Program-made: the position numbers and the translations under genes
In this document: one piece after another, positions 9,128 to 18,699 of the stretch
Numbering within the stretch: the first letter of the stretch is position 1
Layout of the letters: every line of letters begins with the position of its first letter
Source: an uncultured Pelagibacteraceae bacterium
Lineage (GTDB): Bacteria; Pseudomonadota; Alphaproteobacteria; Pelagibacterales; Pelagibacteraceae
Assembly (NCBI GenBank): GCA_902623975.1
Contig: CACNVR010000005.1
Span: forward strand, 1 to 64,000
Reading direction: 5' to 3'
Length of the DNA: 64,000 nucleotides
The notes under the pieces: model-generated
Told to the model about the DNA's origin: nothing
Database searches by the model: none
Seen by the model: only the letters and a program-made list of their open reading frames with translations

Positions 9128-9771
9128 GAGATTTTTTTTTTTATTTTTTTTATATTCAATATAAATGATTCTTCATTAGTTATACTTTTCTTTTCCTCGT
9201 AATCTAAATCCCATTCTTTTAATGTTTCATTTAAAATTTTTTTTCCACTTTTACCCATAAAAAAAATTAAATTCTTATACTTTTGAAAATTTTCATTTAC
9301 TAAATTTAAGATTATTGGCATTGGTTTAAATGCTCTAGACATGACTGTACCTGTTTCAATATTTTTTATTTGAAAAATATCTTTTTGAATAATTTCTGTG
9401 TTCAATTTTAATTTTTTTGAAACCTCCTTTAAAAAAACACATTTATGGTAGCTTTTTTCAAAAAGATTAATTTTCATTTTTTTTTTTAAATTTTTCATCA
9501 CGATTGCAACTATTAGGCCAGGCATACCTCCTCCAGTTCCTAAATCTGAGGTTGTATTGCAATTTAAATCAACAAAATCAACTATTTGTGCCGAATCAAT
9601 TATATGTCTTTCTCTTATCTCCTGTTTTTTCTCTATTTTTTTGCTAATTAAGTTAATTTCCTTATTTTTTTGCTGAATCATTGAAATTAGGCTCTCAAAC
9701 TCATTACAAGTTTCACGTGAAACATTTAATTTAAATATTTTAGAATAAGAATTATAAATTACGTTATCCAT
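9124..9771 (-). CDS. rsmG: 16S rRNA (guanine-N7) methyltransferase RsmG
   Basis: A 215-residue Rossmann methyltransferase (GidB) that methylates G527 of 16S rRNA using SAM. The SAM-binding motif is DLGTGGGMPG (76-85), preceded by RERHIIDS, and VMSRAFKPM lies in the C-terminal half. Near the N-terminus NVSRET (16-21) is encoded by DNA that is also a near-perfect parS palindrome, a dual-use arrangement known from other alphaproteobacterial gidB genes. It abuts mnmG (1-bp overlap) and parA (4-bp overlap). Confidence 0.95.
   Translation of the reverse strand: MDNVIYNSYSKIFKLNVSRETCNEFESLISMIQQKNKEINLISKKIEKKQEIRERHIIDSAQIVDFVDLNCNTTSDLGTGGGMPGLIVAIVMKNLKKKMKINLFEKSYHKCVFLKEVSKKLKLNTEIIQKDIFQIKNIETGTVMSRAFKPMPIILNLVNENFQKYKNLIFFMGKSGKKILNETLKEWDLDYEEKKSITNEESFILNIKKIKKKIS
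9709..9724. other. parS centromere-like site inside rsmG
   Basis: aGTTTCACGTGAAACa contains the perfect 14-bp palindrome GTTTCACGTGAAAC (9710-9723) and matches the widely conserved 16-bp parS consensus TGTTTCACGTGAAACA at 15 of 16 positions. It lies in the coding sequence for VSRET of RsmG, two genes upstream of parB and about 9 kb from the proposed origin. ParB is expected to load here. I found no second full match in the window. Confidence 0.85.
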
Positions 9772-11642
9772 TAAGCTATATGCTTAATAGACTTTCTTTT
9801 GACGTGTGACAACAAAATATATACAGCAGCTGGCGTAATACCATCGATTCTTAATGCTTGGCCCATAGTTTTTGGTCTTATTTCCTTAAATTTAGCCTTA
9901 ACTTCGTTTGAAAGCCCTGAAAATTGGTCATAATCAAGATTATCTGGAATTGATAAATTTTCATCTCGTTTAAAAGCTAAAATATCTGCCTTTTGCTTTT
10001 TTAAATAACCTCTATAATGAGAATTAATTTCTATCTGTTCATCAATAATAGGCCCATAATTTGAGATTTCTGGCCAAATATCTCGAATTTTAATCATATC
10101 AACTCCTTTTTGAGTTAATATCTCCTCAGCAGTTCTGAATACGCCATCTTTAGCTATTTTTATATCAAATTTATCTGCCCTTGAAGGAGAAATATTCAAA
10201 TTTGACATTTGTAGAGAAATTTTGCTTAGTTTATTAAATTTATCCTCAAATATCTCTTTTCTATCATCAGGTATCAATCCAATATTAATTCCTTTTTGAG
10301 TCAACCTTAGGTCTGCGTTATCAGATCTGAGACTCAATCTGTACTCAGCACGTGAAGTAAACATTCTATATGGTTCAGCAACTCCTTTTGTAACCAAATC
10401 ATCTATCATAACACCAATGTAGGCATCTGATCTATCAAGTATAAAAGGTTCCTTTTTTTTTAATGATAGAGCTGCATTAATCCCAGCAATTAGACCTTGA
10501 GCTGCTGCCTCTTCATACCCAGTCGTTCCGTTAATTTGTCCAGCAAGGAATAAATTTTTAATTTTTTTGGTTTCAAGGGTCAAAAATAATTCTCTAGGAT
10601 CAATATAATCATATTCTATAGCATAACCTGGTCTTATTATTTTTACATTTTCTAAACCATTGATATTATTGAGTATTTCTGATTGTACAACCTCAGGTAG
10701 TGATGTAGAGATACCATTTGGATATACTGTATGATCATTAAGACCTTCTGGCTCTAAAAAAATTTGATGCCTTGCCTTATCGGCAAATTTTACTATTTTA
10801 TCCTCTATTGAAGGACAATATCTAGGGCCTACACCTTTTATGCTACCCGAGTACATTGCGCTTTTAGATAAATTTTTTTGAATTATCTTATGAACTTTTT
10901 CGTTAGTATAGGTCATAGAACACGATACTTGTTTATTTAAATTTTTTTTAGTTAAGAAAGAGAAAAAATACGGGTCATTATCAGCAAACTGTTTTTCCAA
11001 GTTTTCAAAATTTATAGTTCTAGAATCTAACCTCGGAGGGGTTCCTGTTTTTAATCTTCCTATCTTAAAATTATATTTCTCTAACTGTTCACTCAAACCT
11101 GTGCTTGGTTTTTCATTAAATCTACCAGCAGGAGTTCTTTCTTTACCAATGTGAATCATTCCATTTAAAAAAGTACCAGTCGTGAGAATTAATTTGTTGC
11201 AGTCTATTTTATTACCTTTTAAAGTTGTAAAGCCACTTATCTCATTATTAGAGAAAATAAAATTTATTACAGGATCTGAAAAAATGCTTAAATTACAATA
11301 GTTTACGAGTTTTTCTTGCATAAATTTCTTATATAATGATCTATCTGATTGAGTTCTAGGACCTCTGACAGCAGGTCCTCTACTTCTATTTAATAATCTA
11401 AATTGTATACCAGACTTATCTGCAACCTCACCCATAACCCCACCCAGAGCATCTATTTCTCTAACCAAATGTCCTTTTCCTAAACCACCAATAGCAGGAT
11501 TACATGACATTTCTCCTATGGTATTTTTATTATGAGTAAACAATGCAGTATTTATTCCAAGTCTTGCTGATGCAGCTGCTGCTTCACAACCTGCATGGCC
11601 TCCACCAATTACTACCACATCGAATGATAAATTTTTTTTCAT
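9771..11642 (-). CDS. mnmG: tRNA uridine 5-carboxymethylaminomethyl modification enzyme MnmG
   Basis: A 623-residue FAD protein (GidA) that works with MnmE to install cmnm5 at U34 of certain tRNAs. The FAD-binding GGGHAG sits at residues 13-18. [48 protein letters not shown] and the C-terminal [11 protein letters not shown] helical domain follow in the usual order. Length is normal. It is one gene downstream of mnmE, separated by 112 bp in which I see no hairpin terminator. Confidence 0.98.
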   Translation of the reverse strand: MKKNLSFDVVVIGGGHAGCEAAAASARLGINTALFTHNKNTIGEMSCNPAIGGLGKGHLVREIDALGGVMGEVADKSGIQFRLLNRSRGPAVRGPRTQSDRSLYKKFMQEKLVNYCNLSIFSDPVINFIFSNNEISGFTTLKGNKIDCNKLILTTGTFLNGMIHIGKERTPAGRFNEKPSTGLSEQLEKYNFKIGRLKTGTPPRLDSRTINFENLEKQFADNDPYFFSFLTKKNLNKQVSCSMTYTNEKVHKIIQKNLSKSAMYSGSIKGVGPRYCPSIEDKIVKFADKARHQIFLEPEGLNDHTVYPNGISTSLPEVVQSEILNNINGLENVKIIRPGYAIEYDYIDPRELFLTLETKKIKNLFLAGQINGTTGYEEAAAQGLIAGINAALSLKKKEPFILDRSDAYIGVMIDDLVTKGVAEPYRMFTSRAEYRLSLRSDNADLRLTQKGINIGLIPDDRKEIFEDKFNKLSKISLQMSNLNISPSRADKFDIKIAKDGVFRTAEEILTQKGVDMIKIRDIWPEISNYGPIIDEQIEINSHYRGYLKKQKADILAFKRDENLSIPDNLDYDQFSGLSNEVKAKFKEIRPKTMGQALRIDGITPAAVYILLSHVKRKSIKHIA

Positions 11643-11754
11643 AGTATAAATTTATATTTGATTTTAATATTTACAAGATTTGAGTTTTTATTTTAAAATA
11701 AGCCTTAATTAGTAAGAAAAGTGAGAAAAAACGTTATTAACAAATAAGATTAAA

Positions 11755-13086
11755 TTATTTTCCTATACAAAAATCGTTGAAAATACTGCCTAATATCTCC
11801 TCCACATCAACTTTTCCAACAATCATGCCCAAATGTCTAGTCGCTAACCTTAAATCCTCAGCTGCTTTATCAAAATCCTTTTTATCATTTTTATCTAGGA
11901 AATTCTTTAAATGATTTGAGCACTGAACTAAATGTTGTCTGTGTCTTTCTCTAGTAATGAGAATATCGTCTTCAGAAATAAATTTATTTTTTAATTTTTC
12001 TTTTATTTTTGAAATTAACACATCTAAATTTAAATTCTCTTTTAATGAAATCAAAACATGATTAAATTTAATTATTTCTGGATCTAATTTTTTTTTAATA
12101 AGATCTGATTTATTGATTACTAATAATGCATCATTTTTTAAAAGATCAGTCAGAAAACCGCTTAAATCAACACTTTTAGCATCAACTACTACTAGCTTTA
12201 GATCTGCATTTTCAGCCTTTTTAAGTGATAATTTAATACCTTTTTTCTCAATTTCATCTTTCGAGTCTCTTATCCCGGCTGTGTCCGAAATAATAACTGG
12301 ATAACCATCAATATTCAAATGTGTTTCTACGACATCTCTTGTTGTACCAGCAATCTCAGATACTATTGCAACTTCTCTGTTTGAGAGATTATTTATCAGA
12401 CTCGATTTACCAGCATTAGTTGGTCCTATGATTGCAATTTTAAAACCTTCACGTATTATTTCTCCAACTCTTTGGTCGCTTAGAATTTTGTTAATTTCCT
12501 TCAAAACATCTGAGGACTCAATTTTTAATTTTTTTAGATTTTCCTCAGGAAGATCCTCATCAGGAAAGTCTATTTTAGCTTCAACGAACGATAATAGTTT
12601 TAATAATTTTTCTCTTAACTCATTAAATTTATTAGAAGATTTACCTTGCATCACTTTTGTTGCTTGTAATCTTTGAATTTCTGTTTCTGCTGAGATTAAA
12701 TCAGCTATACTTTCGGCTTTTAATAAATTTATTTTCCCATTTTGAAAAGCGAGTTTTGTAAATTCTCCTGGTTCAGCTAATCTACAATTTTCAATTTTAG
12801 ATATCTCTTTCTGGACAGCTAAAATGACTGCTTTCCCTCCATGGACATGTATCTCAGCCATATCTTCACCTGTGTAGCTCTCAGGCCCAGGAAACCATAA
12901 TATAATCCCCTCATCAATTAGTCCAGAAGTGTTGATATTGTTTATTTTTCGAAGGGTTGCGACTCTTGGCTTTGGTAATTCTTTTCCTGTAATATTTTTT
13001 AATACTAAAGCTGACTCAGGTCCTGATATTCTTATTATAGCCACTCCTGATAAGCCGGGCCCAGATGATAAAGCAAAAATAGTCAT
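11755..13086 (-). CDS. mnmE: tRNA modification GTPase MnmE
   Basis: A 443-residue GTPase (TrmE), the partner of MnmG. An N-terminal folate-binding domain (TIFALSSGPGLSGVAIIRISG, GPESYTGEDMAEIHVHGG) and a helical domain surround a G domain with G1 GPTNAGKS (221-228), G3 DTAGIRD and G4 NKSD. The protein ends in CIGK, matching the conserved C-terminal CIGK motif whose Cys is needed for activity. It heads the leftward mnmE-mnmG-rsmG-parA-parB block. The 67 bp upstream separates it from the divergent TPR-sulfotransferase gene. Confidence 0.98.
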   Translation of the reverse strand: MTIFALSSGPGLSGVAIIRISGPESALVLKNITGKELPKPRVATLRKINNINTSGLIDEGIILWFPGPESYTGEDMAEIHVHGGKAVILAVQKEISKIENCRLAEPGEFTKLAFQNGKINLLKAESIADLISAETEIQRLQATKVMQGKSSNKFNELREKLLKLLSFVEAKIDFPDEDLPEENLKKLKIESSDVLKEINKILSDQRVGEIIREGFKIAIIGPTNAGKSSLINNLSNREVAIVSEIAGTTRDVVETHLNIDGYPVIISDTAGIRDSKDEIEKKGIKLSLKKAENADLKLVVVDAKSVDLSGFLTDLLKNDALLVINKSDLIKKKLDPEIIKFNHVLISLKENLNLDVLISKIKEKLKNKFISEDDILITRERHRQHLVQCSNHLKNFLDKNDKKDFDKAAEDLRLATRHLGMIVGKVDVEEILGSIFNDFCIGK

Positions 13087-13153
13087 TCAAAGTTAATATA
13101 GCAATAATAATAATATATTATAATTTAAGTCTTAGTATAAAAACAGGCAAAAT

Positions 13154-14713
13154 ATGGAAAATGTAGAATATCTCAAGAAACAAACCTCTATTTTGATTAA
13201 TCTTTATAATGCTAAACGATTTGAAGATGTTGTTTCAAAAGGAAAAATATTAATAAAGAAATTTCCAAACCAACTATTATTTTATAATGCTACATCTTTA
13301 TCTCTATCTGCTATCGGGAAAGATGAAGAGGCATTAAAAATTTTAGCACAAGCTTTAAGTCAACAAAATAATAATATTCATGTTTTAAATAATTTAGGAT
13401 TGATAAATGGCAATCTCAACAAAAATAAAATAGCTAGAGAGTATTTTGATAAAGCTTTATTAATAAATGAAAATTTTATAGATACTCTAGTGAATTTAGC
13501 TAATTTGAACTTGAAAGAGAATAGAATTCAAGAAGCAAAAGAGTGTTTAGATAAAGCAGCTAAGACAAGCAAAATTCCAGAGACAGATATAATAATTTAT
13601 TCTGCTCTAGGTCAATATTATCAGCATATAGGAAACTTCAAAGAAGCTATAAATTGTTTTAACATTGTAAATAAATTAAATCCTGAAAATGTAATAGCTG
13701 ATAAAGGCATCAGTCTTATTCATAAATATAAAAATAAAGATGATGAACATCTTAAATTAATGGAAGGGAAACTGAATAAGATTAATGATAAAGAGAATTT
13801 ACAGCATTTATTTTTTGCCCTAGGTAAGGCGTATGAAGATTTGAACGAATACAAAAAATCTTTTGAATATTTAAACAAAGCAAATGAAATCGCTGATAAA
13901 AAATTTAGCTTCGATATTAATGAGCAAAATGAATTATTTAACAATATTAAGAAACTTTTCCAAAATTTGGATATGTCAAAAATACTACAATCTAGTCAAA
14001 AAATTATATTTATAGTAGGTATGCCTCGATCAGGGACGACATTAGCTGAACAGATACTATCATCACATAAAAAAGTTTATGGTGCAGGAGAGTTATCATT
14101 TCTAGAGTTTGCAGTTAAGGATAACTTAATGCGTGATAAAAAGTTTTTAACTATAGAAAATGAGGATTTAAATTTTAAAAATTTGTCTAATATTCAGAAT
14201 GAATATTTACAAGGAATTTCCTCATTTAATCATGAAGAACAGTATATTATTGATAAAGCACCACTTAATTTTAAATGGATTGGAATAATAAAGCTAATTT
14301 TTCCAGAAGCAAAGATTGTGCATTGTAAAAGAGATGCGATGGATGTTTGTTTTTCAAACTTTAAAAATAATTTTTCATCAAAAACAATAGGGTTTTCATT
14401 TAATCTTCAAAAGCTTGGTCAGTATTTTAATTTATACTCTGATCTAATGATGTTTTGGAAGGAAATATTTAAGGATGAGATATTTGATCTCTCCTATGAA
14501 GAACTTATATCCAATCAAGAAGAAACTACCAAAAAATTGCTGAATTTCTGTAATTTAGAGTGGGACCCTAACTGCTTAAGCCCTCATAAAAACACAAAAA
14601 CAGTTTCTACAGCTAGTCTGGCTCAAGTAAGATCCCCTGTTTATAAATCATCAATAAAAAAATGGGAAAAATTTTCAAACGAACTTGGTGAACTTAAAAA
14701 TATAATAAAATAA
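13154..14713 (+). CDS. TPR repeat-sulfotransferase fusion protein
   Basis: A 519-residue two-part protein. Residues about 10-270 are tetratricopeptide repeats (for example VLNNLGLINGNLNKNKIARE and YYQHIGNFKEAINCFN). Residues about 283-519 are a sulfotransferase domain with the PAPS 5'-phosphosulfate loop GMPRSGTT (289-296) and a 3'-phosphate region KIVHCKRDAMDVCFSNF. No signal peptide is seen, so it is probably cytoplasmic, with the TPRs binding a protein or glycan acceptor. The acceptor is unknown. It sits on the opposite strand between rho and mnmE, breaking an otherwise co-oriented block, and ends directly against the rho stop. Confidence 0.85.
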   Translation: MENVEYLKKQTSILINLYNAKRFEDVVSKGKILIKKFPNQLLFYNATSLSLSAIGKDEEALKILAQALSQQNNNIHVLNNLGLINGNLNKNKIAREYFDKALLINENFIDTLVNLANLNLKENRIQEAKECLDKAAKTSKIPETDIIIYSALGQYYQHIGNFKEAINCFNIVNKLNPENVIADKGISLIHKYKNKDDEHLKLMEGKLNKINDKENLQHLFFALGKAYEDLNEYKKSFEYLNKANEIADKKFSFDINEQNELFNNIKKLFQNLDMSKILQSSQKIIFIVGMPRSGTTLAEQILSSHKKVYGAGELSFLEFAVKDNLMRDKKFLTIENEDLNFKNLSNIQNEYLQGISSFNHEEQYIIDKAPLNFKWIGIIKLIFPEAKIVHCKRDAMDVCFSNFKNNFSSKTIGFSFNLQKLGQYFNLYSDLMMFWKEIFKDEIFDLSYEELISNQEETTKKLLNFCNLEWDPNCLSPHKNTKTVSTASLAQVRSPVYKSSIKKWEKFSNELGELKNIIK

Positions 14714-15982
14714 TTAAGAAGGTTTGTTCATTGAGTTGAAAAACTCAGCATTATTCTTTGTATCTTTTAATTTAGAACTAATAAATTCTATAGCATCCAT
14801 TGTTCCCATTGGAGCAATTATTCTTCTTAATACATTCATTTTTTGTAGGTCATTTTTATCAAAAAGTAGCTCTTCTCTTCTAGTTCCAGATTTAGTGATA
14901 TCGATTGCTGGATAAATTCTTTTATCTGCAATTTTCCTATCAAGAACAGTTTCGCTATTACCTGTTCCTTTAAATTCTTCAAAAATCACTTCGTCCATTC
15001 TACTACCAGTATCAATCAAAGCAGTAGAGATAATCGTCAAAGATCCACCTTCTTCAATATTTCTAGCTGCTCCGAAGAATCTTTTTGGTCTTTGTAGTGC
15101 ATTTGCGTCGACACCACCGGTTAAAACTTTTCCTGAGCTTGGTATCACTGCATTGTAAGCTCTACCTAGTCTTGTTATAGAATCTAAGAGTATAACAACA
15201 TCTTTTTTGTGCTCTGTTAATCTTTTAGCTTTTTCAATAACTATTTCAGCAACTGCAACGTGTCTTTGTGCAGGTTCATCAAATGTTGAACTAATAACTT
15301 CACCTTTTACGGTTCTTTGCATGTCAGTTACTTCTTCAGGTCTTTCATCAATTAAAAGAACTATCAGGTAGCACTCGGGATAATTTTTTGCAATCGAGTT
15401 TGCTATACTTTGTAAAATCATTGTTTTTCCAGCTTTCGGTGGAGAAATAATTATAGATCTTTGACCTTTTCCAATGGGGCTGACAAGATCGATTAATCTA
15501 GGTGTTAAGTCTTGCTTTTTGTCTGGTTTTGAAATTTCTACCTCCATTACTAATTGTTTATCTGGATAAAGAGGAGTCAAGTTATCAAATGCTATTTTAT
15601 GACGAGACTTTTCTGGTTCTTCAAAATTAATCTTACTCACTTGTAGTAAAGCAAAATATCTTTCTCCATCTTTTGGGGCTCGAACAGGTCCTTCAACAGT
15701 ATCTCCTGTTCTCAAACCAAATTTTCTTATTTGGCTTGGACTTACATAAATATCATCGGGGCCAGGTAAATAATTTGACTCCATTGCTCTTAAAAAACCA
15801 AAGCCATCCTGGAGTAATTGCAAAACACCCGCTCCTGTGATTTCCTCTTTTTCAGCAACTTTTTTTAAGATTGCAAACAATATTTCTTGCTTTCTTAATG
15901 TACTAGCGTTTTCAATACCTAATTCTTCAGCTTGAGAAATAAGTTGCTCGGAAGATTTTAATTTTAATTCTTGAATGTTCAT
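14714..15982 (-). CDS. rho: transcription termination factor Rho
   Basis: A 422-residue hexameric RNA helicase. The N-terminal Rho domain starts [20 protein letters not shown], the RNA-binding cold-shock-like fold contains DGFGFLR (59-65), and the ATPase domain has Walker A PPKAGKT (181-187), [13 protein letters not shown] and the Q-/R-loop region [27 protein letters not shown]. Length is normal. Since nearly all convergent junctions here lack hairpin terminators, Rho may carry much of the termination load. Confidence 0.99.
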   Translation of the reverse strand: MNIQELKLKSSEQLISQAEELGIENASTLRKQEILFAILKKVAEKEEITGAGVLQLLQDGFGFLRAMESNYLPGPDDIYVSPSQIRKFGLRTGDTVEGPVRAPKDGERYFALLQVSKINFEEPEKSRHKIAFDNLTPLYPDKQLVMEVEISKPDKKQDLTPRLIDLVSPIGKGQRSIIISPPKAGKTMILQSIANSIAKNYPECYLIVLLIDERPEEVTDMQRTVKGEVISSTFDEPAQRHVAVAEIVIEKAKRLTEHKKDVVILLDSITRLGRAYNAVIPSSGKVLTGGVDANALQRPKRFFGAARNIEEGGSLTIISTALIDTGSRMDEVIFEEFKGTGNSETVLDRKIADKRIYPAIDITKSGTRREELLFDKNDLQKMNVLRRIIAPMGTMDAIEFISSKLKDTKNNAEFFNSMNKPS

Positions 15983-16045
15983 GATTTGGATTTATTAAGG
16001 ACTTAATATAAATTTAATATATATACTATTTTATATTTTTCAACC

Positions 16046-16477
16046 CTAGATTGGCTTAAAAATTACTACAAAAACGATTAAAATCAGCAACAGTGTCGGC
16101 ACTTCATTTATATAACGGTAAAATTTAGAACTCCTTAAATTTTGATCAAGATTAAACTTTTTTAACAAGAAGCCTAAATAAAAATGATACGAAGTTAAAA
16201 TAATCACAAATATTAATTTTAGTTGAAGCCATAAACTGCCCAACTCATCAAAGCCAATCTCATGGATAAGTACCAAACCAAACAGCCAGCTTAGGATCAT
16301 TGCAGGTGTCATAATGTAATAAAATAATTTTTTTTCCATTGTTTTAAAAACATTAGTTATAATTTCATTATTATTTTCCGAATGATAAACAAAAATTCTT
16401 GGTAAATATAAAAGACCTGCCATCCATGAAATAACAGCTATTAAATGCAGACTTTTAAATAAAAGATATGTGTTCAT
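16046..16477 (-). CDS. hemJ: protoporphyrinogen IX oxidase HemJ
   Basis: A 143-residue four-helix membrane protein of the HemJ (UPF0093) family, which oxidises protoporphyrinogen IX to protoporphyrin IX. The N-terminal helix KSLHLIAVISWMAGLLYLPR carries the conserved His (residue 11) and the WxxGLLYLPR signature; the second conserved region contains KLIFVIILTSYH. It lies directly downstream of hemH and hemE, so the last three steps of heme synthesis before and including iron insertion are encoded together. Confidence 0.93.
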   Translation of the reverse strand: MNTYLLFKSLHLIAVISWMAGLLYLPRIFVYHSENNNEIITNVFKTMEKKLFYYIMTPAMILSWLFGLVLIHEIGFDELGSLWLQLKLIFVIILTSYHFYLGFLLKKFNLDQNLRSSKFYRYINEVPTLLLILIVFVVIFKPI

Positions 16478-17503
16478 TTAGGTACAAGGACATTTAACAA
16501 ATTTGTTTGGACATTGAATTTTCGGAGGATATAATTTTTCAGTTAGTTTGTTTTTTTCTTTATTAATAACTATAGAGGCCAACGAATTTATAAAATCAAT
16601 GTTTGTTCCCAGCGCAGGAACTCTTGAATATTCTATGCAGCCGTTTTTATCTGCTAGTTCTTTATATTCAATATCAAGCTCGACCAAAGTTTCTGAGTGC
16701 TCAGAAACAAATGCAATAGGCACTAGAACTATTTTTTTTCCTAATTTTGAATTTTCAATTATTATATCCTCTGTTGAGGGTCCTATCCATTTTAATGGAC
16801 CAACTCTACTTTGATAGCTCAAAATCCAATCTAAATTTTCAAATTCAAGTTTTTCTACAATCTTATTAACTGATTGCTCCACTTGCCATTGATATGGATC
16901 TCCTTTTTTAATGTTTTTTTCCGGAAGCCCGTGAGCAGAAAATATTAATTTAAAATTTTTTAGATCTTTAATTTTTTTTTTTATTTCTCCTACATGACTT
17001 TTAATAAATAAATCATCTGTGGGATAGCAACAAATAGTCGAAGTTTTAGTTTTGTAATTGTTTTTTTCACATACTTCGTGCCATTCTTTTATGGATGAAC
17101 CAGATGTTGCGGCTGAATATTGTGGATATAAAGGTAATAAAATTATTTCATCAGGATTATAATTTTTAACAACTTTTATTACATCTTCTGCTCTTGGATG
17201 CCAACACCTCATGACAACAAAACACTTGTATTGATCTTTTTTATTATTGTAATTAAGTTTTTTTTCTAAATCATGTCGCTGATTGTTTGTTAATTCTAAA
17301 ATGGGTGATTTGCCACCTAATTCCATATAAATTTTTTTTGCAGTTGGTGCCCTCCTCTTCGAAATAAGTTTGGCTAAAGGAAATCTTATCCAAGTAGGTA
17401 AATTTAATATTGCCGGATCATTAAAAAGATTAAACAAAAAGGGTTCCACACTTTCGATTTTATCTGGACCTCCTAAGTTAAATAAAATTACAGCTTTTTT
17501 CAT
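16478..17503 (-). CDS. hemH: ferrochelatase
   Basis: A 341-residue enzyme inserting ferrous iron into protoporphyrin IX. NLGGPD at the N-terminus, MRCWHPRAEDV, LLPLYPQYSAATSGSS and the active-site His in SAHGLPEK (189-194) identify it. SEHSETLVELDIEY is the C-terminal signature. The last 11 residues contain three Cys (331, 338, 340), an arrangement that could ligate a [2Fe-2S] cluster as described for some alphaproteobacterial and animal ferrochelatases; this is inference. It abuts hemE (0-bp gap) and hemJ. Confidence 0.97.
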   Translation of the reverse strand: MKKAVILFNLGGPDKIESVEPFLFNLFNDPAILNLPTWIRFPLAKLISKRRAPTAKKIYMELGGKSPILELTNNQRHDLEKKLNYNNKKDQYKCFVVMRCWHPRAEDVIKVVKNYNPDEIILLPLYPQYSAATSGSSIKEWHEVCEKNNYKTKTSTICCYPTDDLFIKSHVGEIKKKIKDLKNFKLIFSAHGLPEKNIKKGDPYQWQVEQSVNKIVEKLEFENLDWILSYQSRVGPLKWIGPSTEDIIIENSKLGKKIVLVPIAFVSEHSETLVELDIEYKELADKNGCIEYSRVPALGTNIDFINSLASIVINKEKNKLTEKLYPPKIQCPNKFVKCPCT

Positions 17504-18505
17504 TTAATAATCTTTCACCATCTTCACAAGATACTCAACATTAGCAATATTGGTTTCAGGTAAAATTCCATGTCCTAAATTAAAAATATAAGGATGATCT
17601 TTAAATATATCTAAATATCTAGTTGCTTCCTTTTTTAAATTTTTAATATCCGTTAATAAGATTTTCGGGTCTAATCCACCTTGAACAGGTATTTGAATAT
17701 TTTTTCTTATGTATAAAGGGTCAACTTCATAATCAATACAGATTGCGTCTGGTTTTACAATATCACAATAATTTTTGTAATCTTTAATCCCTCTTGGAAA
17801 ACAAATTACTGGTACACCTAAAGATTTCACATAATCAACTAAATTTAAAGTAGGAATATAAACGTAGTTAGGTAAGTCTTTTTGATCTAATAATCCAGCC
17901 CAACTATCAAAAATTTGTATTATATCAGCCCCATTATCGATTTGATTTTTTATATGAACTTTTAAAAACTTTTCTAAAATAATTAGAATTCTATTTAATA
18001 AAAAATCATCTTTGTAAAACGTATCTATTAATTGCTTCTTAGGTGATTGTTTATTAATCATATAAACAAGCAAAGTCCATGGAGCTCCAACAAAACCTAT
18101 AATATTTTTATTTTTAGTTAATGGATTCTTTTTTATTAAATTTAAAGTTTTATAAATAGGAAAAATTCTTTGAACAAAATCTATTTCATCTAATTCAGAC
18201 ATTTCTTTTAAATTTAAGTCTCCTAACAAGGGTCCAAAACTTTTTTTAAATTCTACTTTTTGATTCAATCCATAAGGGACCATTAAAATGTCTGAAAAAA
18301 TAATTGCTGCATCTAAATCAAATCTTTTCAAAGGTTGTAATGTTATTTCTGATGATAAATCAGGATTTAAGCATAATTTTATAAAATCGGTGTTTTTTGA
18401 TCTAATTTCTCTGAATTCTGGCAAATATCTACCGGCTTGCCTCATTATCCAAATTGGATTAATAGAGGTTTTTTTATTTATTAAAACATCATTCAATAAA
18501 CTCAT
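17504..18505 (-). CDS. hemE: uroporphyrinogen decarboxylase
   Basis: A 333-residue TIM-barrel enzyme that decarboxylates uroporphyrinogen III to coproporphyrinogen III. The N-terminal signature is PIWIMRQAGRYLPEFR; FSDILMVPYGL, GFVGAPWTLLVYMI, QIFDSWAGLL and FNLGHGILPET follow in canonical order. hemE flanks the replication origin in Caulobacter and Rickettsia, and here too it borders the largest gene-free AT-rich stretch of the window. It heads the leftward hemE-hemH-hemJ group. Confidence 0.98.
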   Translation of the reverse strand: MSLLNDVLINKKTSINPIWIMRQAGRYLPEFREIRSKNTDFIKLCLNPDLSSEITLQPLKRFDLDAAIIFSDILMVPYGLNQKVEFKKSFGPLLGDLNLKEMSELDEIDFVQRIFPIYKTLNLIKKNPLTKNKNIIGFVGAPWTLLVYMINKQSPKKQLIDTFYKDDFLLNRILIILEKFLKVHIKNQIDNGADIIQIFDSWAGLLDQKDLPNYVYIPTLNLVDYVKSLGVPVICFPRGIKDYKNYCDIVKPDAICIDYEVDPLYIRKNIQIPVQGGLDPKILLTDIKNLKKEATRYLDIFKDHPYIFNLGHGILPETNIANVEYLVKMVKDY

Positions 18506-18538
18506 AATATATATATTTATTGTTTAATTAGTATAACT

Positions 18539-18547
18539 TGTGAATAA
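18539..18547 (-). other. consensus DnaA box
   Basis: TGTGAATAA on the plus strand reads TTATTCACA on the minus strand, an exact match to TTATNCACA. It lies 34 bp upstream of hemE within the proposed origin. Confidence 0.5.
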
Positions 18548-18657
18548 TGATAATTAAAAGTTATATACATTTTAATAACAAGATATTCTTTTTTGATTAT
18601 TAATAAATGCTTCAAAATCAACACTTTTTTATTAAATTTAAACATCTTATATATCGG

Positions 18658-18699
18658 TTAATATCTTATTAACATGTTTAATTATGTTAACTAAGTTAG
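18658..18699 (+). repeat. TTAA word array with CtrA-like spacing in the candidate origin
   Basis: TTAA starts at 18658, 18669, 18678 and 18687, and TTAG at 18696, i.e. spacings of 11, 9, 9 and 9. The first pair is an exact TTAA-N7-TTAA, the core of the CtrA-binding motif. In so A/T-rich a sequence each word is individually unremarkable; the regular spacing within the origin candidate is what merits note. Confidence 0.35.

Noticed and set aside
10349-10354. CACGTG in mnmG as a second parS
   Set aside because: Only the central hexamer and part of one arm match; the palindromic arms are absent, and the sequence encodes conserved MnmG residues.
12428-12676. 82-codon open frame on the plus strand
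   Set aside because: Lies wholly antisense to mnmE; Ser/Leu/Phe-rich translation typical of a shadow frame.
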